Made by a program: the position numbers and the translations under genes
Part shown: piece by piece, positions 36,046-43,610 of the stretch
Position numbering within the stretch: position 1 is the first letter of the stretch
How the letters are laid out: each line of letters begins with the position of its first letter
The notes under the pieces: model-generated
Told to the model about the DNA's origin: nothing
The model's database searches: none
Seen by the model: the letters and a program-made list of their open reading frames with translations, nothing else
Source of the DNA: 66-474 sp036279975
GTDB taxonomy: Bacteria; Pseudomonadota; Gammaproteobacteria; Xanthomonadales; Rhodanobacteraceae
Direction: 5' to 3'
Assembly (NCBI GenBank): GCA_036279975.1
Contig: DASURP010000050.1
Location: forward strand, 1 to 53,562
Length of the DNA stretch: 53,562 nt

Positions 36046-36470
36046 GACGAGGCGGGGCCGGTCGGCGGCGCCGTGGCAATGGACAGGTGCGTGAAGCCGA
36101 GCTGGCCCAGCGCATCCATCGCGGTCACCACGGCCTGGTGCGGGGTCATGCCGTCGGCGCGCAGCAGCACCGGGCGTTCACGGTCTGCGCCGGCAACGGC
36201 CTGGATTGCGCGTTTGAGCGTGTCCTCGTCGTCGCCGAGTACGCGGTTGTTGGCAACGAAGAAATGGCCTTGCTTGTCGATCACGACGATCAGGGTGTCG
36301 TTGGCGGGGGCGCTGGCCTTGTCGCTGGCCTGCGGCAGCGACACCTTCATGTGGCCCTGCTGCACGAAGGTGGTGGTCAACACGAAGAACATCAACAGGG
36401 TCAGCAGCACGTCGATCAGGCTGACCACGTTGATCTCGAACTCGTCGGCATGGTCGTTGCCGATGCGCAT
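36042..36470 (-). CDS. exbD: ExbD/TolR family protein
   Basis: A 142-residue protein with one N-terminal membrane helix (INVVSLIDVLLTLLMFFVLT) that contains the proton-channel aspartate, and a periplasmic domain rich in charged residues ending PTGPASS. It pairs with the ExbB/TolQ-like protein to energise outer-membrane processes through TonB or a related partner. I chose ATG 36470 because it directly precedes the MRIGNDHADEFEINVV cytoplasmic start; the upstream open frame is antisense-like. It starts 11 bases after the exbB stop and overlaps msbA by 4 bases. Confidence 0.92.
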   Translation of the reverse strand: MRIGNDHADEFEINVVSLIDVLLTLLMFFVLTTTFVQQGHMKVSLPQASDKASAPANDTLIVVIDKQGHFFVANNRVLGDDEDTLKRAIQAVAGADRERPVLLRADGMTPHQAVVTAMDALGQLGFTHLSIATAPPTGPASS

Positions 36471-36481
36471 CTCAGGGCCAG

Positions 36482-37165
36482 TCAGGATGCGGCGTGCGCG
36501 GCGCGCTGCGCAGGGGTGGCCGCGACGCGCGCTTCGGTGACCACCGGACGCGTGGACGACAGTTCGTCCAGCAACGCGGCCGCCTGCTTTTCCATCTGCA
36601 CCACGTAGCCGCGCACGCGCGAACGGAAATAGCGGTGCAGGACATACGCCGGGATCGCGACCACCAGGCCCGAAGCCGTGCACACCAGGGCCTCGCCGAT
36701 GCCCCCGGCCATCTTCATGGGGTCGCCGATACCCGATACCATCACCGCGAGGAACATCCGGATCAGGCCGAACACGGTGCCGAGCAGGCCCAGCAGCGGA
36801 CCGATCAGGGCGATGGTGCCGAGGGTGTTGAGGTAGCGTTCGAGGCCGTGCACCACGTGCCGGCCGGTGTCCTCGATGCGCTCCTTGATTTCGGCGCGCG
36901 AGCGATTGCGCACGTCCAGCGCGGCCGCGAGCAGTTCGCCCAGCGGCGAATTCTCGCGCAGGGCCTGGATGTGGGTCGGATTCAACTGCTGCGAATGCGC
37001 CCAGCTGCGCACCTGCTCACCGAGTCCCGGGGGCAACACCGCGTCCCGGCGCAGCGTCCAGAACCGTTCCAGGATGATCGCCAGCGCGACCGCAGAGCAG
37101 ACGAGGATGGGCACCATCCCCCAGCCGCCCGCCTTCAGGATCTCGAACACTCGCAGCCCCGCCAT
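36482..37165 (-). CDS. exbB: MotA/TolQ/ExbB proton channel family protein
   Basis: A 227-residue protein with three membrane helices: ~13-35 (MVPILVCSAVALAIILERFW), ~115-140 (LGTIALIGPLLGLLGTVFGL) and ~160-182 (ALVCTASGLVVAIPAYVLH). The GPLLGLLGTVxGL motif is the family signature. It forms the proton-conducting pentamer with ExbD. ATG 37165 is preferred over 37198, because a possible promoter lies between 37184 and 37211. Its place before msbA is typical of Xanthomonadales. Confidence 0.93.
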   Translation of the reverse strand: MAGLRVFEILKAGGWGMVPILVCSAVALAIILERFWTLRRDAVLPPGLGEQVRSWAHSQQLNPTHIQALRENSPLGELLAAALDVRNRSRAEIKERIEDTGRHVVHGLERYLNTLGTIALIGPLLGLLGTVFGLIRMFLAVMVSGIGDPMKMAGGIGEALVCTASGLVVAIPAYVLHRYFRSRVRGYVVQMEKQAAALLDELSSTRPVVTEARVAATPAQRAAHAAS

Positions 37166-37183
37166 CCGGTGGATTCGCGCCGA

Positions 37184-37223
37184 ATGATAGCAGTGCACCC
37201 GTGCGCGTCAGCGTGACGCGCAC
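37184..37223 (-). promoter_or_regulatory. Palindrome and possible promoter before exbB
   Basis: A perfect 10-bp inverted repeat GTGCGCGTCA (37201-37210) and TGACGCGCAC (37214-37223) follows the comEC stop. On the minus strand CTGACG (37211-37206) and an extended TGCTATCAT -10 (hexamer at 37189-37184) are spaced by 16 bases. Together they could end comEC transcription and restart it for exbB-exbD-msbA-lpxK. The -35 lies inside the palindrome, and the implied leader is only about 12 bases, so this is tentative. Confidence 0.35.
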
Positions 37224-37229
37224 CCGACA

Positions 37230-39590
37230 TTACTGTTCCCGCCAATAGCGGGCCTGGCGCGTGCGCTCCACGGAAAGTATGCGCGGAGGGTTCCGGGTGG
37301 CAAATGCCAGCCGCACGGCCCCGGTGGCCGGCGTGTTCAACAGGGGTATGTCCAGTGCGGCATAACGCGCGACGATCCCTGGCGCGGGGTGGTGGTAACC
37401 GTTCAGGTAGCCGGTCGAGGCGATCGCGAAACGCGGCCGCAAAGCTTCCAGATACGCTTCGCTGGACGATGTCTTGCTGCCGTGGTGGGGCACGACCAGC
37501 ACCAGCGGCGGACCCGCCGGCACCGCGCGCGCAAGCGCGGGCTCGATCCGGGACGATGTGTCCGCGGGCAGCAACAGGCGGCCGCCCTTGCCCGAGACCA
37601 GCAACACGCAACCGGCATCGTTGTGGCGCAAGGTCACCGGTGCGGGCGGAGACAACACCCGGAAATCGACGCCGTCCCAACGCCAGTCCTGGCCCGCGTG
37701 GCACTGTTGCATCGGCACCGGGCCACGCGCAGGTTCGCCGCCGGACACCGGCGTACCGGGGTACGCCGCGAGCACCGACACGGCGCCGCCGGCGTGGTCG
37801 TTGTCGCCGTGGCTGATGATCAGGCGATCGAGGCGGTCCACGCCCAGCGCATGCAGGGTCGGCACCACCGCCGCTGCGCCGAGATCGAAACCCGATGGAT
37901 AGCGCGCGCCGGTGTCGAACAGCAGCGCGTGGCTGCGCGTGCGCACCAATATCGAAAGCCCCTGCCCCACGTCGATGACCGTCGCGCGGAACGCCCCGCC
38001 CGCGGGCAGGCTGGCGCGCGGCCAGCACAGGGGCAACAACAGCAATGCGCCCAACCCGCGCGCCGGGATGCCGCGCGGCGCCAACAGCCAGACCGCGCCG
38101 ATGCAGGCAAGCACGAACGCGGCCAGCGAAGCCTCGGGCAGGTACTGCATCGCCGGTGGCCAGGCCGCGAGCTGCAACAGCAGCCACCAAAGCCAGTCGA
38201 CCAGCTGCGCGCACACCTGCAGCAACAGGTACCCCAGCCATGGCCATGCGAACAGCGCCACGCACGCCGCCAGATCGACTGGCACGATCACGAAGCTCAC
38301 GAACGGCACCGCGACGAGGTTCGCGAGCGGCGCGACCAGCGAAGCCTGCCCGAAGAACCACACCGTCAACGGCAACAGCGCCAACGTCATCAGCAGCGGC
38401 GCCAGGCCGATTTCCTTCAGGTGCCCGCGCCAGCCGGAACCGCGCGCCAGGGTCCACGCCAGCAAGGCCACGCCCGCGAACGACAGCCAGAATCCCGACG
38501 ACAATACCGACAACGGATCGACGATGAGGATCGCGGCCAAGGCCAACCCGAAGCCCTCGCCGAAACCGCCACCGCGCCGCAGCAGCCGCCAGCCCGCCAC
38601 CACCGCGATCATCAACAGGGTGCGCGTGGTCGGCAGGCCGAATCCGGCCAGTGCGCCGTAGGCGAGCGCGGCCGGGAACGCGACTGCGGCCTCTGCCGCG
38701 GGCCTCGCCAGGCGCAACCCGAGTGCCGGAAACAACCACCACGCCAGCCGCACCAGCAAGGCTCCGAACACGGCGGCGAGACCGACGTGGAAGCCCGAAA
38801 TCGCGATCAGGTGGCTGATGCCGGTCGCGCGCACCACCTGCCAGTCATGTTCGTCCAGCGCGCGTTCGTCGCCGACCGAGAGCGCGCGCAATAGCCGCGC
38901 CGCATGTCGATCCCCGGGCAGTGCGGCGTCGATCGCCCCCGCGACTTTGGCGCGGACGCCATCCACGCACCCGCGGGAACGCAACAATGAATTGGCCGGG
39001 TCCTCGCGCACGTAGCCGGTCGCGACGATGCCCTTCTGCAGGGCCGAGCGTTCGAAATCCATCCCGCCCGGATTGACCAGCCCGTGCGGCCGTTTCATCC
39101 GTACCCGCAGCCGCCATGTCGTGCATGGCGTGATGACCGGCGGCGCGTGCCGGCGCGACGCATACCAGGACAGGCGCACGTGCCCGCGCACCGGCACCGC
39201 GTGCCCATCGAATCGCGCCTGTGCGATCGTGAAGTCGAACCGCGTCGAGTCGTCCTGGGCCTGCGGCAGGTCCGTGACCGTGCCGATGGCCAGGATGTCC
39301 TGTTTCTCCAGCGCGTGCGGCAGGCGCGCGTGCAGCGCGAGGTCGGCACGCAGGGCGGTCCAGGCGAATGCCGCCAGCAAAAGCGGCAGGCACCACCACA
39401 CCGCCAGTGCGCGCCAGCGCAGGCAGGCCAGGAATCCTGCAAGCGCGGCAACCCCGAGCATCGCATCCAGCCAGCGCGGCGGCAAGACGTGCAGGGTCTG
39501 CACCAGCACGGCGCCGGTGAGGATCGCCAGCGCCCCGGTCAGCATCCCCGGGATGGTCCTGCCTGCGCCGCGTTCCTTGCGCGCGTCCAT
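37230..39590 (-). CDS. comEC: DNA uptake channel ComEC/Rec2
   Basis: A 786-residue polytopic inner-membrane protein. An N-terminal helical part and an OB-like DUF4131 region (to ~200) precede the competence domain (~230-500; GISHLIAISGFHVGL), and a metallo-beta-lactamase-like domain occupies the C-terminus (ISHGDNDHAGG and VPHHGSKTS). It forms the channel for single-stranded DNA in natural transformation. It begins 9 bases after lolD, so it is expressed with the lipoprotein exporter, an arrangement seen in relatives without a known functional reason. Confidence 0.94.
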   Translation of the reverse strand: MDARKERGAGRTIPGMLTGALAILTGAVLVQTLHVLPPRWLDAMLGVAALAGFLACLRWRALAVWWCLPLLLAAFAWTALRADLALHARLPHALEKQDILAIGTVTDLPQAQDDSTRFDFTIAQARFDGHAVPVRGHVRLSWYASRRHAPPVITPCTTWRLRVRMKRPHGLVNPGGMDFERSALQKGIVATGYVREDPANSLLRSRGCVDGVRAKVAGAIDAALPGDRHAARLLRALSVGDERALDEHDWQVVRATGISHLIAISGFHVGLAAVFGALLVRLAWWLFPALGLRLARPAAEAAVAFPAALAYGALAGFGLPTTRTLLMIAVVAGWRLLRRGGGFGEGFGLALAAILIVDPLSVLSSGFWLSFAGVALLAWTLARGSGWRGHLKEIGLAPLLMTLALLPLTVWFFGQASLVAPLANLVAVPFVSFVIVPVDLAACVALFAWPWLGYLLLQVCAQLVDWLWWLLLQLAAWPPAMQYLPEASLAAFVLACIGAVWLLAPRGIPARGLGALLLLPLCWPRASLPAGGAFRATVIDVGQGLSILVRTRSHALLFDTGARYPSGFDLGAAAVVPTLHALGVDRLDRLIISHGDNDHAGGAVSVLAAYPGTPVSGGEPARGPVPMQQCHAGQDWRWDGVDFRVLSPPAPVTLRHNDAGCVLLVSGKGGRLLLPADTSSRIEPALARAVPAGPPLVLVVPHHGSKTSSSEAYLEALRPRFAIASTGYLNGYHHPAPGIVARYAALDIPLLNTPATGAVRLAFATRNPPRILSVERTRQARYWREQ

Positions 39591-39599
39591 CGCGGACGA

Positions 39600-40310
39600 T
39601 CAGCCGTCGTGGACCATGGGGTGCAGCGTCCCGCCGGTCAGTTCGAGCACGTGGTCCAGCCGCCTGGCCAGGACGTGGTCGTGGGTGACCAACACGATGC
39701 TGGTGCCGATCTCGCGGTTCAGCTCCAGCATCAACGCGTACAGCGACGCGGCGTTCTGCTCGTCGAGGTTGCCGGTGGGTTCGTCGGCGAGCACGCAGGC
39801 GGGACGCGTCACCAGCGCGCGCGCCATCGCGCAACGCTGGCGTTCTCCGCCCGACAGTTCCCCGGGCTTGTGTTCGAGGCGGTGGCCCAGACCCACGCGT
39901 TCCAGCAGCGCCTGCGACTGCGCGCGCGCTTCCGGGATCGGCGTGCCGCGGATCAGCAACGGCATCGCGACATTTTCCAGCGCGCTGAACTCCGGCAGGA
40001 GATGGTGGAACTGGTAGACGAAGCCCAGCGAACGGTTGCGCACACGTCCGCGTTCGGCGTCCTGCAGTTTCGACAATTCGCGCCCTTCCAGTTCCACCGA
40101 GCCCCTGGTCGGGGTGTCCAGCCCGCCCAGGATGTGCAGCAGCGTGCTCTTGCCGGAGCCCGATGCACCCACGATCGCAAGCGTTTCACCGCGCGCCAGT
40201 TCGAAACTGACGTCGGCCAGCACCGGCGTGCGCAGCCTGCCTTCCTCGTAGGTTTTGGCGATGTGGTTCGCGCGCAGGACCACGCCGTTGCCCACCGGCT
40301 GCTCATTCAT
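39600..40310 (-). CDS. lolD: Lipoprotein-releasing ABC transporter ATPase LolD
   Basis: A 236-residue cytoplasmic ATPase. Walker A GASGSGKST lies at residues 48-56, the LolD loop FVYQFHHLLPEFSALENV follows, then the signature LSGGERQR and Walker B ACVLADEPTGNLD. It powers release of outer-membrane lipoproteins from the inner membrane to LolA. Its start overlaps the lolC/E stop by 8 bases. comEC follows after 9 bases. Confidence 0.95.
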   Translation of the reverse strand: MNEQPVGNGVVLRANHIAKTYEEGRLRTPVLADVSFELARGETLAIVGASGSGKSTLLHILGGLDTPTRGSVELEGRELSKLQDAERGRVRNRSLGFVYQFHHLLPEFSALENVAMPLLIRGTPIPEARAQSQALLERVGLGHRLEHKPGELSGGERQRCAMARALVTRPACVLADEPTGNLDEQNAASLYALMLELNREIGTSIVLVTHDHVLARRLDHVLELTGGTLHPMVHDG

Positions 40311-41550
40311 ACCGGAGCGCCTCCGCCGGCTGCGTGCGCGAGGCCCGCCACGCCGGGTAGATCGTCGCCAGCAGCGAGAACAGCAAGGCCATGCCCGTGA
40401 TCCAGCCCACCGAGGGCCAGCTGAGTTTGCTGGGCACGTTGTTGATGTAGTACACCGACTCCGGCAGGAACTGGTAGCCGGTAACGTTCTGGATCCAGTC
40501 CACGATCGCGGGCACGTTGATCGCCAGCGCCACGCCGCAGACCACGCCGATGGCGATGCCCATGACGCCGATCAGCATGCCCTGGATCATGAACACGCCC
40601 ATGATGCTGCGCGGCGTCGCGCCGAGCGTGCGCAGGATCGCGATGTCCGACTGCTTGTCGGTCACCAGCATCACCAGCGAGGACACCAGGTTGAAGGCGG
40701 CCACCGCAACGATCAGCGAGAGGATGATGAACATCACCACCTTCTCCATCGCGATCGCCTTGAAAAGGTTCACGTGCTGTTGCATCCAGCCCTGCACGCG
40801 GTAGGCGTCGCCCAGTTTGTCGGCCAGCGTCGTCGCGACCTTGTTGGCCACGAACACGTCATCGAGCTTGAGCCGGATGCCGCTGGGCCCGGACATGCGG
40901 TACAACTTCTCGGCGTCGTGCAGATTGACGATCGCGAGCCCCGAATCGAATTCCTGCATCCCAGCCTCGAAGATGCCGACCACCGTGAACCGTCGCAGGC
41001 GGGGCGTCACTCCGGTGACCGGGTTCGCGCTCAGCACCGGCGCATACACGATCACCCGGTCGCCGACGCTGACACCCAGCACCAACGCCAGGTCGCGGCC
41101 GAGCACGATGCCCCAGGAACCTGGAGTGAGCGACGCAAGCTTGCCTGCGATCATCTTGGAGCCGATGTCGGCGACCTTGGGTTCCTGGTCGGGCAGGATC
41201 CCGCGCAGCATCGCACCCTGGTTGGCGTCGTTGCCGCCCAGCCACGACTCGCGCTCGATGTAGGGCGCGGCACCCTTGACGTGCGGGTCCTGCTCGGCGA
41301 TCACCAGCGCCCGCTGCCAGTTCGGCATGCTCTGGCCGACCCCGCTGATGGTGGCCTGCGACACCATGCCCAGCATGCGCGTGCGCAACTCCGCGGCGAA
41401 GCCGTTCATCACCGAGATCACGGTGATCAGGGCGGTTATGCCGATGATGAGCCCCAGCATCGACACGATGCTGATGAATGAGATGAAGTGGTTGCGCCGC
41501 TTGGCGCGGATGTAGCGGGTACCGATGAAAAGTTCGAGGGGACGGAACAT
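40303..41550 (-). CDS. lolC: Lipoprotein-releasing permease, LolC/LolE family
   Basis: A 415-residue inner-membrane protein with the LolC/E layout: N-terminal helix (FISFISIVSMLGLIIGITALI), a large periplasmic domain, and three C-terminal helices. FIGTRYIRAKRRN at the N-terminus is characteristic. Only one such permease is present beside lolD, so it may form a homodimer as described for LolF-type systems, or the partner lies elsewhere. ATG 41550 fits the family. The frame runs upstream to 41778 through a heptamer repeat that would add PQSPVPS repeats; no clear ribosome binding site precedes ATG 41550. Confidence 0.9.
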   Translation of the reverse strand: MFRPLELFIGTRYIRAKRRNHFISFISIVSMLGLIIGITALITVISVMNGFAAELRTRMLGMVSQATISGVGQSMPNWQRALVIAEQDPHVKGAAPYIERESWLGGNDANQGAMLRGILPDQEPKVADIGSKMIAGKLASLTPGSWGIVLGRDLALVLGVSVGDRVIVYAPVLSANPVTGVTPRLRRFTVVGIFEAGMQEFDSGLAIVNLHDAEKLYRMSGPSGIRLKLDDVFVANKVATTLADKLGDAYRVQGWMQQHVNLFKAIAMEKVVMFIILSLIVAVAAFNLVSSLVMLVTDKQSDIAILRTLGATPRSIMGVFMIQGMLIGVMGIAIGVVCGVALAINVPAIVDWIQNVTGYQFLPESVYYINNVPSKLSWPSVGWITGMALLFSLLATIYPAWRASRTQPAEALRYE

Positions 41551-41563
41551 GCGGTGGGAAGCC

Positions 41564-41678
41564 GGGACTGGGGACTGGGGACTGGGGACTGGGGACTGGG
41601 GACTGGGGACTGGGGACTGGGGACTGGGGACTGGGGACTGGGGACTGGGGACTGGGGATTGGGGATTGGGGATTGAGA
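41564..41678. repeat. G-rich heptanucleotide tandem array
   Basis: From 41567 there are 13 consecutive ACTGGGG units, then two ATTGGGG units and a decayed ATTGAGA. Runs of four G spaced by three bases recur throughout, a strong G-quadruplex pattern on the plus strand, which is the template strand for lolC/E. The array ends 14 bases before the lolC/E start codon. G-rich heptamer repeats are known to be enriched in Xanthomonas genomes; the exact unit differs. Confidence 0.95.
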
Positions 41679-41761
41679 GTGGCAACCGTGCCGACCATCG
41701 CAAGCCCACGCCGTTGCGCAGCGTGACGGAAAAGCGCAAACGCGGCAAGCGGTTCAGACCG

Positions 41762-42226
41762 TCAACGGCTGTCGGCATTCCCTGACGCAGGCGCTGCGCC
41801 GGGCCCGGCGCCCAGCCGCATGCGCAGGCGGCGGCGGGTGTCGACGTCGAGGTTGTCGGGCAGCAGCCACAAGTGTGCGCGCTCGCGCAATGGCCAACGC
41901 AGCGTCAGCACGATCAGCGGCCCCATCACGCGCGCGCCCAGCAGCTCGCCATGGACGCTTCTGCCACTGTCGCGCATGCTGTCGCGCAGCCTGATCTCGA
42001 TACCGCCGTCCGCGAGCCACAGCAGCGAGCGGATTCGCGGCCGCAAGGCCCGGCCGAACGCCGCGCCGGCGTAGGCGGCGATGAAGACGATCGAACCCCA
42101 ACGCAGCCATGCCGGGCTGCCACTGATCGATACCGCGACGATGGCCAGCACGGCGATGCCGGGCGTGCCCGCCAACAGCCAGCGGGAAGTCCGGTAGGAA
42201 AAACCGATCGCCGGTGCGGATTTCAC
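41762..42226 (-). CDS. YgfX-like membrane protein
   Basis: A 154-residue protein starting with GTG at 42226 (KSAPAIGFSYRTSRWL). Two adjacent hydrophobic helices, roughly residues 14-35 and 38-58, are followed by a basic cytoplasmic region containing LLWLADGGIEIRL and LTLRWPLRERAHLWLLPD, which resembles YgfX/CptA. The start codon overlaps the sdhE stop (GTGA). In E. coli ygfX also follows sdhE. Reported roles link YgfX to SdhE and cytoskeletal proteins; here only the family and the pairing are supported. Confidence 0.72.
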   Translation of the reverse strand: MKSAPAIGFSYRTSRWLLAGTPGIAVLAIVAVSISGSPAWLRWGSIVFIAAYAGAAFGRALRPRIRSLLWLADGGIEIRLRDSMRDSGRSVHGELLGARVMGPLIVLTLRWPLRERAHLWLLPDNLDVDTRRRLRMRLGAGPGAAPASGNADSR

Positions 42227-42498
42227 GACGCCAGTCCCGCACGCTGGCGGATTTCGTCGAGGATCGCGCCCCAATCCGCGCGCGGCGGCTCGGCATGGCC
42301 CATCAGCCAGTCCCACAACTCCGGGTCCTGCCGGTCCAGCAGCGCATCGAATGACTGCAGCGCCGCCGGATCGGCGGCGGCGTGGCGATCCAGCCAGCCA
42401 GTCAGCAGTGCGTCCAATTCGCGCGTCCCGCGCCGGCAGCGCCACTTCAGGCGTCGCAGCAGCAAGCCATCGGACGCCTCCGGTGCAGGCGGGCTCAT
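42223..42498 (-). CDS. sdhE: FAD assembly factor SdhE
   Basis: A 91-residue soluble protein that promotes covalent flavinylation of SdhA. The diagnostic RRLKWRCRRGTRELD region near the N-terminus (in place of the usual RGMxELD) and the C-terminal WDWLMGHAEPP are visible. ATG 42498 gives the normal length; earlier starts only add repeat-derived residues. It lies downstream of sdhCDAB on the same strand, separated from sdhB by 262 bases containing a repeat, and overlaps the ygfX-like gene. Confidence 0.93.
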   Translation of the reverse strand: MSPPAPEASDGLLLRRLKWRCRRGTRELDALLTGWLDRHAAADPAALQSFDALLDRQDPELWDWLMGHAEPPRADWGAILDEIRQRAGLAS

Positions 42499-42760
42499 GG
42501 ATCGCCCCGGCCAGCATCGGATGCAGGCCTGCCGAGGCCCCATTCCTGTCGGGAGGGGATTTGCCGGGAGCAATTGGACGAAGCGGGCAAAACCATTCCT
42601 GTCGTCCCGGCGACTTCCGCCAGGCCCGAACCCCCATCCGGCCCTTCAGGCCGCCTTCTCCCGCAGGGAAAAGGGATACCGCCCGGACTTCGAGTCTGCT
42701 CAGGCGCCGGGACGAGCCGCCCAGGCGATTCCCGAATCCCCATTTCCGGTTCCCGGTCGC
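42499..42760. repeat. sdhB-sdhE spacer with a REP-like element
   Basis: No gene is seen. The segment 42628-42680 resembles the right half of the composite repeat at 34213-34264 (CGAACCC.CATCCGGC, then CCGCCTTCTCCCGCAGGGAAAAGG in the place of the stem). A 12-base direct repeat, CCATTCCTGTCG, occurs at 42540-42551 and 42593-42604. The spacer separates sdhB from sdhE and could uncouple their mRNA levels. Confidence 0.55.
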
Positions 42761-43540
42761 TCACACCGTGCGATTCACCAGCAGCTGCTTGATCTCGCTG
42801 ATGGCCTTGGCCGGGTTCAGGCCCTTGGGACAGGTGTTGGTGCAGTTCATGATGGTGTGGCAGCGGTACAGCCGGAACGGATCGTCCAGGTAGTCCAGGC
42901 GCTCGCCGGTGGCTTCGTCGCGGGAATCCACGATCCAGCGGTAGGCCTGCAGCAATATCGCCGGGCCAAGGAAGCGATCCGGGTTCCACCAGTAGCTCGG
43001 GCACGCCGCCGAACAGCACGCGCACAGGATGCATTCGTACAGGCCATCCAGTTTCTTGCGGTCTTCGGGCGATTGCAGGCGCTCGCGCGAGCCCGGCGAA
43101 CTTTCGGTCTGCAGCCAGGGTTTGATCGCGGTGTACTGCGCATAGAAATGCGTCAGGTCGGGCACCAGGTCCTTGACCACCGGCATGTGCGGCAACGGGT
43201 AGACGCTGACGTCGCCGGAGGGCAACTCATCGAGCCCCTTGATGCAGGCCAGGGTGTTTTCGCCGTCGATGTTCATTGCGCACGAGCCGCACACCCCCTC
43301 GCGGCAGGAACGCCGCAATGTCAGGGTGGGATCGACCTCGTTCTTGATCTTCAGCAACACGTCCAGGACCATCGCGCAACCGGTGGTGTCAACCTCGTAG
43401 GTGTCCACGCGCGGGTTGCCGCCGACATCCGGATCCCAGCGATAGACACGGAAGTTGCGCACCTTCCTGGCGCCGGGCTTGGCGGCGAAGCGCTTGCCTG
43501 GTTGTACCTTCGACATCTGCGGCAACGTGAATTCAGCCAT
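42761..43540 (-). CDS. sdhB: Succinate dehydrogenase iron-sulfur subunit
   Basis: A 259-residue subunit of complex II carrying electrons from FAD to ubiquinone. [2Fe-2S] ligands lie in SCREGVCGSC, followed by a later single cysteine; [4Fe-4S] ligands in CILCACCSAACP; [3Fe-4S] ligands in CHTIMNCTNTCPKG. The N-terminus MAEFTLPQMSKVQPGK is extended compared with E. coli, as in alpha- and other proteobacteria. A 70-base gap with a palindromic repeat separates it from sdhA. Confidence 0.97.
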   Translation of the reverse strand: MAEFTLPQMSKVQPGKRFAAKPGARKVRNFRVYRWDPDVGGNPRVDTYEVDTTGCAMVLDVLLKIKNEVDPTLTLRRSCREGVCGSCAMNIDGENTLACIKGLDELPSGDVSVYPLPHMPVVKDLVPDLTHFYAQYTAIKPWLQTESSPGSRERLQSPEDRKKLDGLYECILCACCSAACPSYWWNPDRFLGPAILLQAYRWIVDSRDEATGERLDYLDDPFRLYRCHTIMNCTNTCPKGLNPAKAISEIKQLLVNRTV

Positions 43541-43554
43541 TTTGGTTCCTTGTC

Positions 43555-43603
43555 TGTAGGAGCCTGCCCGCAGGCGACCATCGCGCGCAGGCGCGCTCCT
43601 ACA
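43555..43603. repeat. GTAGGAGC...GCTCCTAC palindromic repeat (copy 2)
   Basis: A 49-bp element with perfect 9-bp outer arms, TGTAGGAGC (43555-43563) and GCTCCTACA (43595-43603), and inner GC-rich partial arms (GCCTGC and GCAGGC). It fills most of the 70-base spacer between sdhA and sdhB. It is the same family as 2327-2373. Confidence 0.8.
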
Positions 43604-43610
43604 AGGTCAA

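Noticed and set aside
41567..41671. The repeat array as a CRISPR
   Set aside because: It is a pure 7-bp tandem repeat without spacers, and no cas genes are present.
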